Shown here: piece by piece, positions 50,403 through 59,573 of the stretch
Numbering within the stretch: position 1 is the first letter of the stretch
Layout: every line of letters starts with the position of its first letter
NCBI GenBank assembly: GCA_965248135.1
Contig: CBDFIN010000012.1
Location: 806,001-870,000, forward strand
From: SZUA-100 sp965248135
GTDB taxonomy: Bacteria; Pseudomonadota; Alphaproteobacteria; Rhizobiales; Rhizobiaceae
DNA length: 64,000 nt
Direction: 5' to 3'
Notes under the pieces: generated by a model
The model's database searches: none
What the model saw: the letters and a program-made list of their open reading frames with translations, nothing else
Told to the model about the DNA's origin: nothing
Translations under genes and position numbers: made by a program

Positions 50403-50993
50403 ATGGCCGGGAAAACTGACCTGAATTCGCCTGATGAACTGGCCGCTAGTACCCAGCTACAAGGAAAAATCTCTTCGATTGAAGGTAAACTTTCGAAAAT
50501 TGCAAAGAGGCAACAAAACATGTGGGCTGTTCTCATAGGTGGTTTGTTGACCTCTATTGTTGCTCCTATGTTCGTCACTTATCTTACGCAAGAATTCTTA
50601 TCCAAGCCAACAAGCACGGTAAAATTGACGTATGATATCATTCATACCCACTATTTTGGTGAATTCCTGGCTGACATTGAGGTTACCAATGTTGGTGAGA
50701 AACTAGTAGGTAACAAACCCGCAATCCTGGAACTCAAATATCGCGGCACAATCAGCGGTATCGAGTGGAAACAGGAACACAATGACGTAAAGATGGCAGG
50801 GGGTGTCGGCAGCAACATTTTTCAGGTTGAAATCAGAAATTTCGGTCCAACCGCAAAACTACGTTTCGTTGCGCGCTCAAAGACCGACCTTGAAGCCTTA
50901 CCCCTGCTAAAACATGTCGGGAGGCTTCAATCTCCTGAATTGTGTCGGGTTGTAAGTGATCATCTTGCCGCAGGCTGTAAGAGGGCGCGGTAA
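50403..50993 (+). CDS. Membrane-anchored protein of unknown function
   Basis: A 196-residue protein. The first 35 residues look like a coiled coil (LQGKISSIEGKLSKIAKRQQ), followed by one transmembrane helix (WAVLIGGLLTSIVAPMFVTY) and about 130 residues of soluble sequence with a beta-strand look (TVKLTYDIIHTHYFGEFLAD). No family could be named. It lies 37 bp after the binding protein on the same strand and shares its A/T-rich composition, so the pair was probably gained together. A role as partner of the binding protein is inference only. Confidence 0.65.
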   Translation: MAGKTDLNSPDELAASTQLQGKISSIEGKLSKIAKRQQNMWAVLIGGLLTSIVAPMFVTYLTQEFLSKPTSTVKLTYDIIHTHYFGEFLADIEVTNVGEKLVGNKPAILELKYRGTISGIEWKQEHNDVKMAGGVGSNIFQVEIRNFGPTAKLRFVARSKTDLEALPLLKHVGRLQSPELCRVVSDHLAAGCKRAR

Positions 50994-51135
50994 TATGTGT
51001 CGCTAAGATGGTTGCGTTTCGGCAGTAATGCACCAACTTGCTGTTGTTGCGAGGAGATTTTGTCTAATTCTAAGACGGATGTCAGCTTCATCATTCGATC
51101 CACCAGCCCATTATTTCAGGGCACTTGATCGCAAT

Positions 51136-51858
51136 TCAACTCGCGTTTTTATTCTCAACCGCTTCATCTGCCTTAGCCGCTGCCTCTTCGCCAGCATCTT
51201 TGGCACCGTCTTCCTTGGCGACAAATTTGGGGCCGCCCTTGGCCACACCCACCATCGCGGGCCGCAGCATCCGGTCGGCGATAACATAGCCTTCCTGAAC
51301 CACCTCGATCACCGAATTGTTGGGTACATCCGAATTGGCAATCTCAAAAATCGCCTGGTGAAAATGCGGGTCGAATTTCTCGTTTTTGGGATTTAGCTTT
51401 TTGACGCCATTTTTCTCAAGCGCGTTGAGCATATCCCGCTCGGTCATCTCGACGCCTTCAATCAACGCTTTTAGGCCGGCTTCATCCTGGTCCCTCGCCT
51501 CTTGCGGCACTGCTTCGATAGCGCGGCGCAGATTATCGCCAACCGCCAGCATGTCGCGGGCAAAATTCGAGGTCGAATAGGACCTTACGTCGGCAACTTC
51601 CTTGGCGGTTCTGCGGCGCAGGTTTTCCATCTCGGCCACGGTGCGCAACATCTTGTCTTTCAGCCCCTCGTTTTCCGCCTGCAGCTCATTGATAACCCGG
51701 TGCATCACCCCTATGGGGTCCTGCAGTTCTTCCGGTTCGTCCGATGTCTCATCAGCGTCAGCAGCATCAATCTCCGCCTGCTCGGCAGACGCCAGCCGCT
51801 CTTCCTCCGCTTCCACATCATCAAAGAGTTCGTCTTCGTAGCCACCATTGCCTGACAT
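51136..51858 (-). CDS. grpE: Nucleotide exchange factor GrpE
   Basis: A 240-residue GrpE that releases ADP from DnaK. An acidic N-terminus (DELFDDVEAEEERLASAEQ) precedes a long coiled coil and the conserved NLRRRTAKEVADVRSYSTSN, followed by NPKNEKFDPHFHQAIFEI and VVQEGYVIADRMLRPAMVGV, the beta domain. An acidic/Ala-rich C-terminal tail extends it beyond the E. coli protein. hrcA is just upstream on the same strand (96 bp gap), the typical alphaproteobacterial hrcA-grpE order. Confidence 0.95.
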   Translation of the reverse strand: MSGNGGYEDELFDDVEAEEERLASAEQAEIDAADADETSDEPEELQDPIGVMHRVINELQAENEGLKDKMLRTVAEMENLRRRTAKEVADVRSYSTSNFARDMLAVGDNLRRAIEAVPQEARDQDEAGLKALIEGVEMTERDMLNALEKNGVKKLNPKNEKFDPHFHQAIFEIANSDVPNNSVIEVVQEGYVIADRMLRPAMVGVAKGGPKFVAKEDGAKDAGEEAAAKADEAVENKNAS

Positions 51859-51954
51859 AGTACTTCCGTCTTTCGGGGGTTGTTATGGCAGGGATATCAG
51901 CTTTCGGGATGGAAAAATCAAGTGCTCAATATCAGATTGTCGATTACTGGCGGT

Positions 51955-53049
51955 TCAGCCCAGAATGCGGCTGACCATTTGGGCGGTATAGTCGACCATC
52001 GGAATGATGCGGGAATAGTTAAGCCGGGTCGGGCCGATCACCCCAACGGCACCGATAATCCGCTGTTGGCTGTCGCGATAGGGCGCAACAACCACCGATG
52101 ATCCTGACAGCGAAAACAGCTTGTTTTCCGAGCCGATGAATATCCGCACCCCCTCGCCGCCCTCTGCCAGATCGAGCAATTGCAACAGGCCTTTTTTCGA
52201 CTCAAGCTCATCAAAAAGCTGGCGCAACCGCTCCAGATCGGCGCCGCTGTCCATTTCGTCCAGCAGATTGGCACGGCCACGCACGATAAGCTGCGGCGGG
52301 TGATCAGCCGCCGCACCTGCCCAGGTCGCCAGCCCCTGATCGACCAGCGATTGCGCCAGCCCGTCCAGTTCTTGCCGGGTTTGTTCATGGCGTTTGGCGA
52401 TCTGTTGATGCGCTTCGCTCAAGGTGCGTCCGGCAACATGAACATTGAGAAAATTAGACGCCTCAAGCAGGGTTGAGGCCGAAAGTCCGAGCGGCAGGTC
52501 AATCAACCGGTTTTCAACCGATCCGTCTTCACCGACAATAACCACCAGCGCTTTCGATGGTTCGAGGCGGACAAACTCAATGTGTTTTAGCCGCATGTCC
52601 TGTTTACCGGCAATCACCAGCCCGGCGCCTTTGGTCAGACCGGAGAGCAGCTGGCTTGCATCTGCCAGCACATTTTCAACGCTCTCGCCCGGTTTTGTCG
52701 CTGTCACCTTGCTCTCAATCGCCGCCCTTTCCGCCCCGCTGAGATCGCCGATCTCCATAAACCCGTCGACAAAATAGCGCAGACCCAGCTCGGTCGGCAT
52801 GCGACCGGCGCTGGTGTGGGGGGCGTAGATCAGGCCGAGCTGTTCCAGATCGGACATGACATTGCGAACCGAGGCAGGTGAAAGCGAAATCGCCAGTTGC
52901 TTGGACAGATTGCGTGAACCCAGCGGCTCACCCCTTGTTAGATAAGACTCAACAATGGCGCGGAAAATATCCCGTGAACGTTCGTCGAGGGTTTGGGACA
53001 TGCGCTCGGTATCCGGCTTTGTTGTAAATCGCTCAGTTTGGGCTGCCAT
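51955..53049 (-). CDS. hrcA: Heat-inducible transcription repressor HrcA
   Basis: A 364-residue HrcA, the repressor of CIRCE-controlled chaperone genes. The N-terminal winged helix contains ERSRDIFRAIVESYLTRGEP and SRNLSKQLAISLSPASVRNV, and the C-terminal part ends VGVIGPTRLNYSRIIPMVDY. The start is uncertain: ATG at 53049 is preferred, with ATG at 53052 or 53001 possible, and an open frame reaches 53166. No CIRCE element was noticed upstream here. It is divergent from rph. Confidence 0.93.
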   Translation of the reverse strand: MAAQTERFTTKPDTERMSQTLDERSRDIFRAIVESYLTRGEPLGSRNLSKQLAISLSPASVRNVMSDLEQLGLIYAPHTSAGRMPTELGLRYFVDGFMEIGDLSGAERAAIESKVTATKPGESVENVLADASQLLSGLTKGAGLVIAGKQDMRLKHIEFVRLEPSKALVVIVGEDGSVENRLIDLPLGLSASTLLEASNFLNVHVAGRTLSEAHQQIAKRHEQTRQELDGLAQSLVDQGLATWAGAAADHPPQLIVRGRANLLDEMDSGADLERLRQLFDELESKKGLLQLLDLAEGGEGVRIFIGSENKLFSLSGSSVVVAPYRDSQQRIIGAVGVIGPTRLNYSRIIPMVDYTAQMVSRILG

Positions 53050-53164
53050 CATATAACCCGTTGCGGGGCTGTGACAATATTTGCCCCTCAACTCAATTCC
53101 GAATTGCGCTTTTTCGGCTCTGCCGCTACAAGCGCCACAAATTCGATAAACACAGGAGCACCCC

Positions 53165-53875
53165 ATGCGCCCATCGAAGCGTCAGGCTGACGAAATGCGT
53201 GCAGTTACGCTGGAACCAGGATTTTCCAAACACGCCGAAGGGTCTTGTCTGGTAAAATTCGGCGATACTCATGTGTTGTGCACCGCTAGCCTTGAGGAAA
53301 GAGTGCCACCATGGCTTCGCGGCGGTGGCAAGGGTTGGGTGACAGCCGAATATGGCATGTTGCCGCGTTCTACCGGTAGTCGCATGCGACGCGAGGCTGC
53401 ATCAGGCAAACAATCGGGCCGTACGGTTGAAATTCAACGACTGATCGGCCGGTCGCTACGCGCCGTGGTCGACATGGAAGCGCTGGGCGAGCGGCAAATC
53501 TCGGTCGATTGCGATGTTCTTCAGGCCGATGGCGGCACCAGAACAGCATCAATTACCGGTGCATGGGTGGCGCTTAAGGAATGCATATTATGGATGGAGG
53601 CCCGCTCGATGGTCTCCAAACCGGTATTAAAAGACCATGTGGCGGCCATATCGTGCGGTATCTATAATGGCAAACCGGTGCTCGATCTCGACTATGCCGA
53701 GGATTCGGTCGCCGAGACCGATGCTAATTTTGTCATCACCGGGTCGGGCGGTATTGTCGAAATCCAGGGCACGGCAGAAGGGGAGCCATTTAGCGAGACG
53801 GAATTTGCCAACCTGATGGAGTTGGCCAAGGCCGGTATTGGCCAGTTGGTCGAGTTGCAGAAGTTTTCCCTTTGA
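53165..53875 (+). CDS. rph: Ribonuclease PH
   Basis: A 236-residue phosphorolytic exoribonuclease that trims tRNA 3' ends. MRPSKRQADEMRAVTLEPGF is the family start, GWVTAEYGMLPRST and QRLIGRSLRAVVD carry the catalytic region, and DCDVLQADGGTRTASITGAW is the signature. It overlaps rdgB by one base (TGATG). Divergent from hrcA. Confidence 0.96.
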   Translation: MRPSKRQADEMRAVTLEPGFSKHAEGSCLVKFGDTHVLCTASLEERVPPWLRGGGKGWVTAEYGMLPRSTGSRMRREAASGKQSGRTVEIQRLIGRSLRAVVDMEALGERQISVDCDVLQADGGTRTASITGAWVALKECILWMEARSMVSKPVLKDHVAAISCGIYNGKPVLDLDYAEDSVAETDANFVITGSGGIVEIQGTAEGEPFSETEFANLMELAKAGIGQLVELQKFSL

Positions 53876-54537
53876 TGACCGATCCAGACATCACACGAAA
53901 GCTGGAAGGCGGTGAACTGGTTGTGGCAACTCACAACGAGGGAAAGCTCAGGGAAATCAGCCAATTGATCGGACCCTTTGGCCTCAAGGCAAGGTCAGTC
54001 GCGGCGTTTGATCTTGAAGAACCGGAAGAAACCGGCACCACGTTTGAACAAAACGCCTATATCAAGGCCCATTATGCGGCCAACGCGACTGGTCTACCGG
54101 CTTTGGCCGATGATTCGGGCCTGTGCATCAACGCGCTTGACGGGAGACCCGGGGTCTACACCGCCGATTGGGCCGAGCAAGCTGACGGCAGCCGCGATTT
54201 CGCCAAGGCGATGCAGCGTGCAGAAGATGCGTTGCAAGAACACGGCGCAACCCATGCAGCCTACCGCAAGGCTCAATTCGTGGCGACACTTTGTCTTTGC
54301 TGGCCGGACGGTTATGCCGAATACTTTCGCGGTGAGGCCCATGGCAGGCTGATCTGGCCACCAAGGGGAGAGCGGGGGTTTGGCTATGATCCGGTGTTTT
54401 TGCCGGACGGTCACGCGCGCACCTTTGGCGAAATGAGCGCCGATGAAAAGCACGGCTGGAAACCGGGTGATGGCGATGCCCTTTCCCATCGCGCCCAGGC
54501 TTTTGCCAAGTTTGCCACCGCCCATTTGATGCAATGA
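53875..54537 (+). CDS. rdgB: Non-canonical purine NTP pyrophosphatase (ITPase)
   Basis: A 220-residue HAM1/RdgB protein that hydrolyses ITP, dITP and XTP. LVVATHNEGKLREIS is the substrate motif at the N-terminus, LPALADDSGLCINALDGRPG the central signature and RGFGYDPVFLPDG the C-terminal one, and FGEMSADEKHG completes it. The ATG at 53875 overlaps the rph stop (TGATG); the preceding TTG is an alternative. It overlaps hemW as ATGA. Confidence 0.95.
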   Translation: MTDPDITRKLEGGELVVATHNEGKLREISQLIGPFGLKARSVAAFDLEEPEETGTTFEQNAYIKAHYAANATGLPALADDSGLCINALDGRPGVYTADWAEQADGSRDFAKAMQRAEDALQEHGATHAAYRKAQFVATLCLCWPDGYAEYFRGEAHGRLIWPPRGERGFGYDPVFLPDGHARTFGEMSADEKHGWKPGDGDALSHRAQAFAKFATAHLMQ

Positions 54538-55700
54538 CCGTTAAGACTGCAAACACCGATCCAGGATTTGGCATTTATGTGCATTGGCCGTTTTGTGCCG
54601 CCAAATGCCCTTATTGCGATTTCAATAGCCATGTGCGCCATCAAGGGGTCGACCAGCAACGGTTTATCAAGGCCTATCTGGCGGAAATGCGCCACATGGC
54701 ATCGCTGGCGCCTAATCGAACTGTAAACAGCATCTTTTTCGGTGGTGGGACACCATCGCTGATGGTGCCTGAGGGCGTCGCCACAATCATTGATGCGATT
54801 GGCGATCTGTGGCATCTGCCCGATGATGCCGAAATCTCGCTTGAGGCCAACCCTTCAAGCGCCGACAAGGACCGCTTTATCGGCTATCGAAGTGCCGGAG
54901 TTAACCGGCTTTCGCTGGGCGTGCAGGCGTTGAATGATCGAGATTTGCGTTTTCTTGGCCGGATGCATGACGTCGATCAGGCGCGTTCGGCCATCGAGCT
55001 GGCGCGCCAGACCTTTCCCCGTCTTTCATTCGATCTCATTTACGCCCGGCCCGCTCAAACGCTGGACGCCTGGCGAAGTGAACTGGAAGAGGCGATCAGC
55101 ATGGCCGCCGATCACCTGTCGCTGTATCAACTGACAATCGAGCAAGAAACACCTTATTGGGACCTGCGGCAGGCCGGCAAACTGGCAGTGCCGGATGCCG
55201 AACAGGCGGCAGAGCTGTATGAGCTGACGCAGGAAATCACTACACACCACGGTCTGCCTGCCTATGAAATATCAAATCATGCCAAACAAGACGGCGAATG
55301 CCGGCACAATCTGGTCTACTGGCGTTATGGCGCCTATGCGGGCATTGGACCCGGTGCCCATGGCCGCCTTTCGCTTAACGATGGCCGGCACGCGCTGGCG
55401 ACGGAGAAAATTCCTGAAACCTGGCTTGCGATGGTTGAAGCCAAGGGACACGGGATAATTTGCGATGAATTGCTTACGGCCGAAGAAAGTGGTGATGAAT
55501 TTCTGCTGATGAATGCGCGAACAAATGAAGGCTTCGATCCGGCGCGCTATTGCCGGATTGCCGGTCGGCCATTGAAGCAAGCGTGCGTCGACGACCTGAT
55601 CTCACATGGCATGTTGATGCAACTCGGAAATGGCAATTTGCGTGCCACACCGGCCGGCTGGCTGGTGCTTGATGCTGTCGTAGCGGATCTTGCAGCCTGA
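54534..55700 (+). CDS. hemW: Heme chaperone HemW (radical SAM)
   Basis: A 388-residue HemW. The 4Fe-4S cysteines Cys21, Cys25 and Cys28 lie in PFCAAKCPYCDFNSH, and the heme-binding HNxxYW motif is seen in RHNLVYWRYGAYAGIGPGAH. FGGGTPSLM is the conserved radical SAM loop. HemW delivers heme to respiratory proteins and was long misannotated as an oxygen-independent coproporphyrinogen oxidase; the spacing C-x3-C-x2-C with HNxxYW fits HemW. It is translated from an ATGA overlap with rdgB. Confidence 0.94.
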   Translation: MTVKTANTDPGFGIYVHWPFCAAKCPYCDFNSHVRHQGVDQQRFIKAYLAEMRHMASLAPNRTVNSIFFGGGTPSLMVPEGVATIIDAIGDLWHLPDDAEISLEANPSSADKDRFIGYRSAGVNRLSLGVQALNDRDLRFLGRMHDVDQARSAIELARQTFPRLSFDLIYARPAQTLDAWRSELEEAISMAADHLSLYQLTIEQETPYWDLRQAGKLAVPDAEQAAELYELTQEITTHHGLPAYEISNHAKQDGECRHNLVYWRYGAYAGIGPGAHGRLSLNDGRHALATEKIPETWLAMVEAKGHGIICDELLTAEESGDEFLLMNARTNEGFDPARYCRIAGRPLKQACVDDLISHGMLMQLGNGNLRATPAGWLVLDAVVADLAA

Positions 55701-55727
55701 TAATTGCAAATCAAGCGCTAAAGCAGA

Positions 55728-56936
55728 TCAACTGCCTGATCCGAATGTTGATGGCGCCTGGCTGACAATTTCTGCCCGTCCGGCTTGCACCTGATAAATT
55801 GCAAGACCGCGCTCGGAATTGCCGTCGGGCCTGAATCGGAATATTCCGTTTACACCGCTATAACCGTTGCGGCTTTCAATATTTTTATGCTTGAAAGCAT
55901 CGCGGCCATAACTTCTCACCAAATCCGCAGCCATGCTGACCGCATCATAAGCGAGCCCTGCCATCGACGACGGGTGTTCGCCATAGGCTGCTTTGTAGTT
56001 CGAACTAAAATTGGCAAATTTCCGTTTGTCCCTACCGGGGAAATAGGCGCCCGTCAATATCGGATCGCCTAGCGGCGTGGTTTCCCATTGGCCGGATCCC
56101 AGTACCATCTTGCTTTGCGTTTTAACTCCGGCGCGTTTCAACGCCATTAATACGGCCAGCGGTACCTGCCCGCCATCGGGAACATAGACAGCAGTCGCAC
56201 CGGCCGAAGCAACGACGATAGATCGTGCGCTCGCTTCAATCGATTCTCCGGTATGGTCATACTTGGCCAAGGACACCACCTGCGCACTGCTTTTGCCCAA
56301 CACCTCCTTGATCGTTGTTTCAGCCAACGTGCCATAGGCGCCGTTCGGCAACATCACCACAAAGCGGGAATTTCCCCGGGAAATGGCATAGTTCAGCATT
56401 CTGGCGATATCTGCCTTGGGCGAAAATGACATCAGATACACGCCACGTCGTGCCCGCCGGGGATCTGAGGAGAACGCAATAATCGGCGTGTTGGCAGGTA
56501 AAGTGACAGCCGACGCTGCACTGACGCTGCCGGAAAACAGTGGTCCCAAAATGGCCGAAGCACCTTCGCGCATCGCCTCACTTGCCATTTGCTGCGAATT
56601 TGCGGCCTGGCCTGCGGTATTCTTGATCACCAGTTGCAAGGTGTTCTGGCCAAAATCACGCATAGCGAGTTTTGCCGCATTGGCGAGCTGATTGCCCACC
56701 TTGCCGGCATTTCCAGGAGCCGTAAGCGGCAACAGCATGGCAATTCGAATGGCGCCATTGCCGATGACCTCACCACTGGCCGGTGTCAGTCGTTTCGCCA
56801 CCGGTGTCGAGCTGTTTACCGGATTTTGGCCGGACAAATTGAATTGCCCGGTTTGACACGAGGTTAAAATAAGTCCGATAACAATAACCACAAAAGTCGT
56901 TACCGATTCTCGCAATATCGATTTGTCGCTTTTCAT
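55728..56936 (-). CDS. LpoA-like penicillin-binding protein activator (lipoprotein)
   Basis: A 402-residue lipoprotein: signal peptide with lipobox GLILTSCQTG, Cys near residue 25. The body is a type 1 periplasmic-binding fold (IRIAMLLPLTAPGNAGKVGN and the block SMAGLAYDAVSMAADLVRSY), as in LpoA, which activates class A penicillin-binding proteins. The start at 56936 is chosen since the lipobox must follow closely; an open frame runs to 57014. It is divergent from rsmI and may share its promoter region. Confidence 0.85.
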   Translation of the reverse strand: MKSDKSILRESVTTFVVIVIGLILTSCQTGQFNLSGQNPVNSSTPVAKRLTPASGEVIGNGAIRIAMLLPLTAPGNAGKVGNQLANAAKLAMRDFGQNTLQLVIKNTAGQAANSQQMASEAMREGASAILGPLFSGSVSAASAVTLPANTPIIAFSSDPRRARRGVYLMSFSPKADIARMLNYAISRGNSRFVVMLPNGAYGTLAETTIKEVLGKSSAQVVSLAKYDHTGESIEASARSIVVASAGATAVYVPDGGQVPLAVLMALKRAGVKTQSKMVLGSGQWETTPLGDPILTGAYFPGRDKRKFANFSSNYKAAYGEHPSSMAGLAYDAVSMAADLVRSYGRDAFKHKNIESRNGYSGVNGIFRFRPDGNSERGLAIYQVQAGRAEIVSQAPSTFGSGS

Positions 56937-57065
56937 TGCAATAGCCGTTTCTCCCAAAAAACCGGGATCGTCACGTTGCTGATTAGATGGATTTTGACCT
57001 TTCGCAAGGCGCATGTCAAAATTGGCAAATATTTACCTTTTGTTATGGTTAACGGAAGTCGCGCG

Positions 57066-58013
57066 ATGCCCTCCCCCAAATCTAGCAACAGCATGGCCGG
57101 TAAGGCAAATTCAAGCCGGCAGTATACCATTAAAAACATGATTATTGATGCGCCTTTTCTGCCTGGCGGGCTGTATCTGGTGGCAACACCGATTGGTAAT
57201 TTGGGCGATATTACCATTAGGGCGCTCGAAATCTTGGCCGCCAGCGATCTTATTGCCTGCGAGGACACACGCACCACTTCCCGGCTGCTTAATCGCTATG
57301 GCATAAGCCGCCCAAAGACCTCCTACAATGAACATAATGCCGAGAAAAAGGGTGATGAACTTTTACGCCGTCTGAAAGACAGTGAGACGATTTCACTGGT
57401 TAGTGATGCAGGGACACCACTGGTTTCCGATCCCGGTTTTCGTCTTGTACAAAGGGCGATAGAGGAAGGTATTGCGGTGATACCGGTTCCAGGCGCATCC
57501 GCCCCGCTCGCTGCCCTGGTGGCCAGTGGCTTGTCGGCAGAAACTTTCATCTTCGCCGGTTTTCTGCCGACCAAACAGGGGGCTCGTTTGAAGCGTCTTG
57601 GCGAGTTTGCTGCAATTGATGCAACATTGGTGTTTTTTGAATCCCCAAGACGGTTGGCCACATCGTTGAGCGATATGGCCACGCGATTTGGCAGTGACCG
57701 CAAGGCGGTGGTGGCGCGGGAACTCACCAAGCTGCACGAAACCATCTATCGCGGTGACATTTCCGCACTAGCTAAAACCTTTGCCTCCGGTACACCACCA
57801 AAAGGCGAGATCGTCGTTGTCATAGAGGCCGCCGCCGCACCTCAACTGGATGAGGTCGATATTGACCGACAACTTTGCCGGCTGATGCTGGAAATGTCGG
57901 TTGGCGATGCTGCGGCCAAATTGGCCGACCGGCTAAGCCTTTCCAAGCGGCGGCTTTATCAACGTGCACTGGAGTTGAAGAAAGAGGAAAAGCAGGGTTC
58001 CCGTGAGCACTGA
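57066..58013 (+). CDS. rsmI: 16S rRNA (cytidine(1402)-2'-O)-methyltransferase
   Basis: A 315-residue tetrapyrrole-methylase-fold enzyme that 2'-O-methylates C1402 of 16S rRNA. The family N-terminus LYLVATPIGNLGDITIRALE and ACEDTRTTSRLLN, SDAGTPLVSDPGFRLVQRA and FFESPRRL are all present. The ATG at 57066 has CGGAAG seven bases upstream and is preferred over the longer frame from 56976. It overlaps yraN by 11 bp. Confidence 0.93.
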   Translation: MPSPKSSNSMAGKANSSRQYTIKNMIIDAPFLPGGLYLVATPIGNLGDITIRALEILAASDLIACEDTRTTSRLLNRYGISRPKTSYNEHNAEKKGDELLRRLKDSETISLVSDAGTPLVSDPGFRLVQRAIEEGIAVIPVPGASAPLAALVASGLSAETFIFAGFLPTKQGARLKRLGEFAAIDATLVFFESPRRLATSLSDMATRFGSDRKAVVARELTKLHETIYRGDISALAKTFASGTPPKGEIVVVIEAAAAPQLDEVDIDRQLCRLMLEMSVGDAAAKLADRLSLSKRRLYQRALELKKEEKQGSREH

Positions 58014-58374
58014 AAACAGGGCTGATACTAGCAAAACCAGAGCGCTGGCCCGGGGACGCCGGGGTGAAGTGCTCGCCTGCTGGGCTTTGAGATTGAAAGG
58101 ATACCGCATCGTTGCACGCCGCTTTCGCACCAAGACCGGTGAGATCGATATCATCGCAAGAAAAGGCAATCTCGTAGCAATGGTTGAGGTCAAGGCGCGA
58201 GCCACGGTGTTGGCGGCTATTGATGCGGTTGGTAATCGGACCCAAAAGCGCATTGCAAACGCCGGCGATATATGGCTGTCGAGACAGTCTGATCATGGTT
58301 TGCTTTCCATCCGCTACGACATCGTGGCGGTAGTGCCGGGAAGATGGCCAAAACACTTTCCCGGCGCCTGGTAG
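58003..58374 (+). CDS. yraN: UPF0102 (YraN-like) endonuclease-fold protein
   Basis: A 123-residue YraN family protein. GRRGEVLACWALRLKGYRIV and the nuclease-like GEIDIIARKGNLVAMVEVKA (Asp and Glu-x-Lys) match the PD-(D/E)XK fold. The function is not established. The start is GTG 58003, overlapping rsmI by 11 bp, so the pair is probably coupled. Its end is 105 bp before gshB. Confidence 0.9.
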   Translation: MSTENRADTSKTRALARGRRGEVLACWALRLKGYRIVARRFRTKTGEIDIIARKGNLVAMVEVKARATVLAAIDAVGNRTQKRIANAGDIWLSRQSDHGLLSIRYDIVAVVPGRWPKHFPGAW

Positions 58375-58478
58375 GCGACACCGATGGCAGCAATAATCGA
58401 AATTTTCAAAAACACTTTGTCACGTCAGTGGAATGCCGTAAGACTGGCTGTCCTTTTTTGCAACAAACGGAATTTTCC

Positions 58479-59420
58479 ATGTCGCTCAACATCGCCGTCC
58501 AGATGGATCATATTTCAACCGTCGATATAAAAGGAGACAGCACTTTTGCCCTGATGCTTGAAGCCCAGCGGCGCGGGCACAAACTTGCCCATTATACCGT
58601 CGACCGGCTTTCGATGCGGGATAGCGAGGTATTTGCCGCCGTTGAAGAAGTTAAAGTTGAAGATAAAGTCGGTCGCCACTTTGCGCTGGGAGAAGCTATC
58701 TCGACGGATCTTTCGACCTTCGATGTTTTGCTGATGCGGCAGGATCCGCCATTTCACATGGGCTATATCACCGCCACCCATCTGCTTGAGCGCATTCATC
58801 CCAAAACACTGGTGGCCAACGACCCTCGTGAAGTGCGCAACGCGCCTGAAAAGCTTTTTGTCACCGATTTTCCGGATTTGATGCCTGAAACCTTAATCAC
58901 CCGCTCAGCCACCGAAATCCGCAAGTTTCGTGACGAATTTCGCGATATCATCGTCAAGCCACTATACGGCAATGGCGGTGCCGGCGTATTTCGCATTCGC
59001 GAGAATGATCAAAACCTGTCTTCCCTGTTGGAAATGTTTGAAACTACCTGGCCGGAACCGTTTATCGCCCAGCGCTACCTGGCCGATGTGCGTAGCGGAG
59101 ACAAGCGCATCATATTGATCGACGGCGAACCGGTGGGTGCCATAAACCGTGTTCCCCAGGAGAATGAGGTTCGCTCGAACATGCATGTGGGCGGGCGGGC
59201 GGAGGCCGTTGATATTACCGCCAGGGAAGAGGAAATCTGCTCCCGGATCGGCCCTGCCCTGCGCCAACGGGGCTTTTTGTTTGTTGGCATCGATGTCATT
59301 GGCGACTATCTAACCGAAATCAACGTGACCTCTCCAACCGGCATTCGCGAGGTCAAGAAATTCGGTGGCGCTGATATTGCTGGTCTCTTTTGGGACGCTG
59401 TGGAAAACAAAAGAAGGTAG
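58479..59420 (+). CDS. gshB: Glutathione synthetase
   Basis: A 313-residue ATP-grasp enzyme that joins gamma-glutamylcysteine and glycine. MSLNIAVQMDHIST begins the family; RQDPPFHMGYITATHLLE, DIIVKPLYGNGGAGVFRI with the ATP-grasp loop, and EINVTSPTGIREVKKFGGAD complete it. The start at 58479 is favoured over the longer frame because the conserved N-terminus follows it directly. Confidence 0.95.
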   Translation: MSLNIAVQMDHISTVDIKGDSTFALMLEAQRRGHKLAHYTVDRLSMRDSEVFAAVEEVKVEDKVGRHFALGEAISTDLSTFDVLLMRQDPPFHMGYITATHLLERIHPKTLVANDPREVRNAPEKLFVTDFPDLMPETLITRSATEIRKFRDEFRDIIVKPLYGNGGAGVFRIRENDQNLSSLLEMFETTWPEPFIAQRYLADVRSGDKRIILIDGEPVGAINRVPQENEVRSNMHVGGRAEAVDITAREEEICSRIGPALRQRGFLFVGIDVIGDYLTEINVTSPTGIREVKKFGGADIAGLFWDAVENKRR

Positions 59421-59573
59421 TTGTTTATGATTTGTTCCATTAATACAACCTGTTACAACCTTGATTCCCGGTATTCGTGCAAATATATTAGTTTGTTCAC
59501 TTAATGTTCTTGCTATCAAGGAACTTTTGCAATAGACTTCAACCCAGCCTTGTAACTGGCGGGGAGTATTGAC

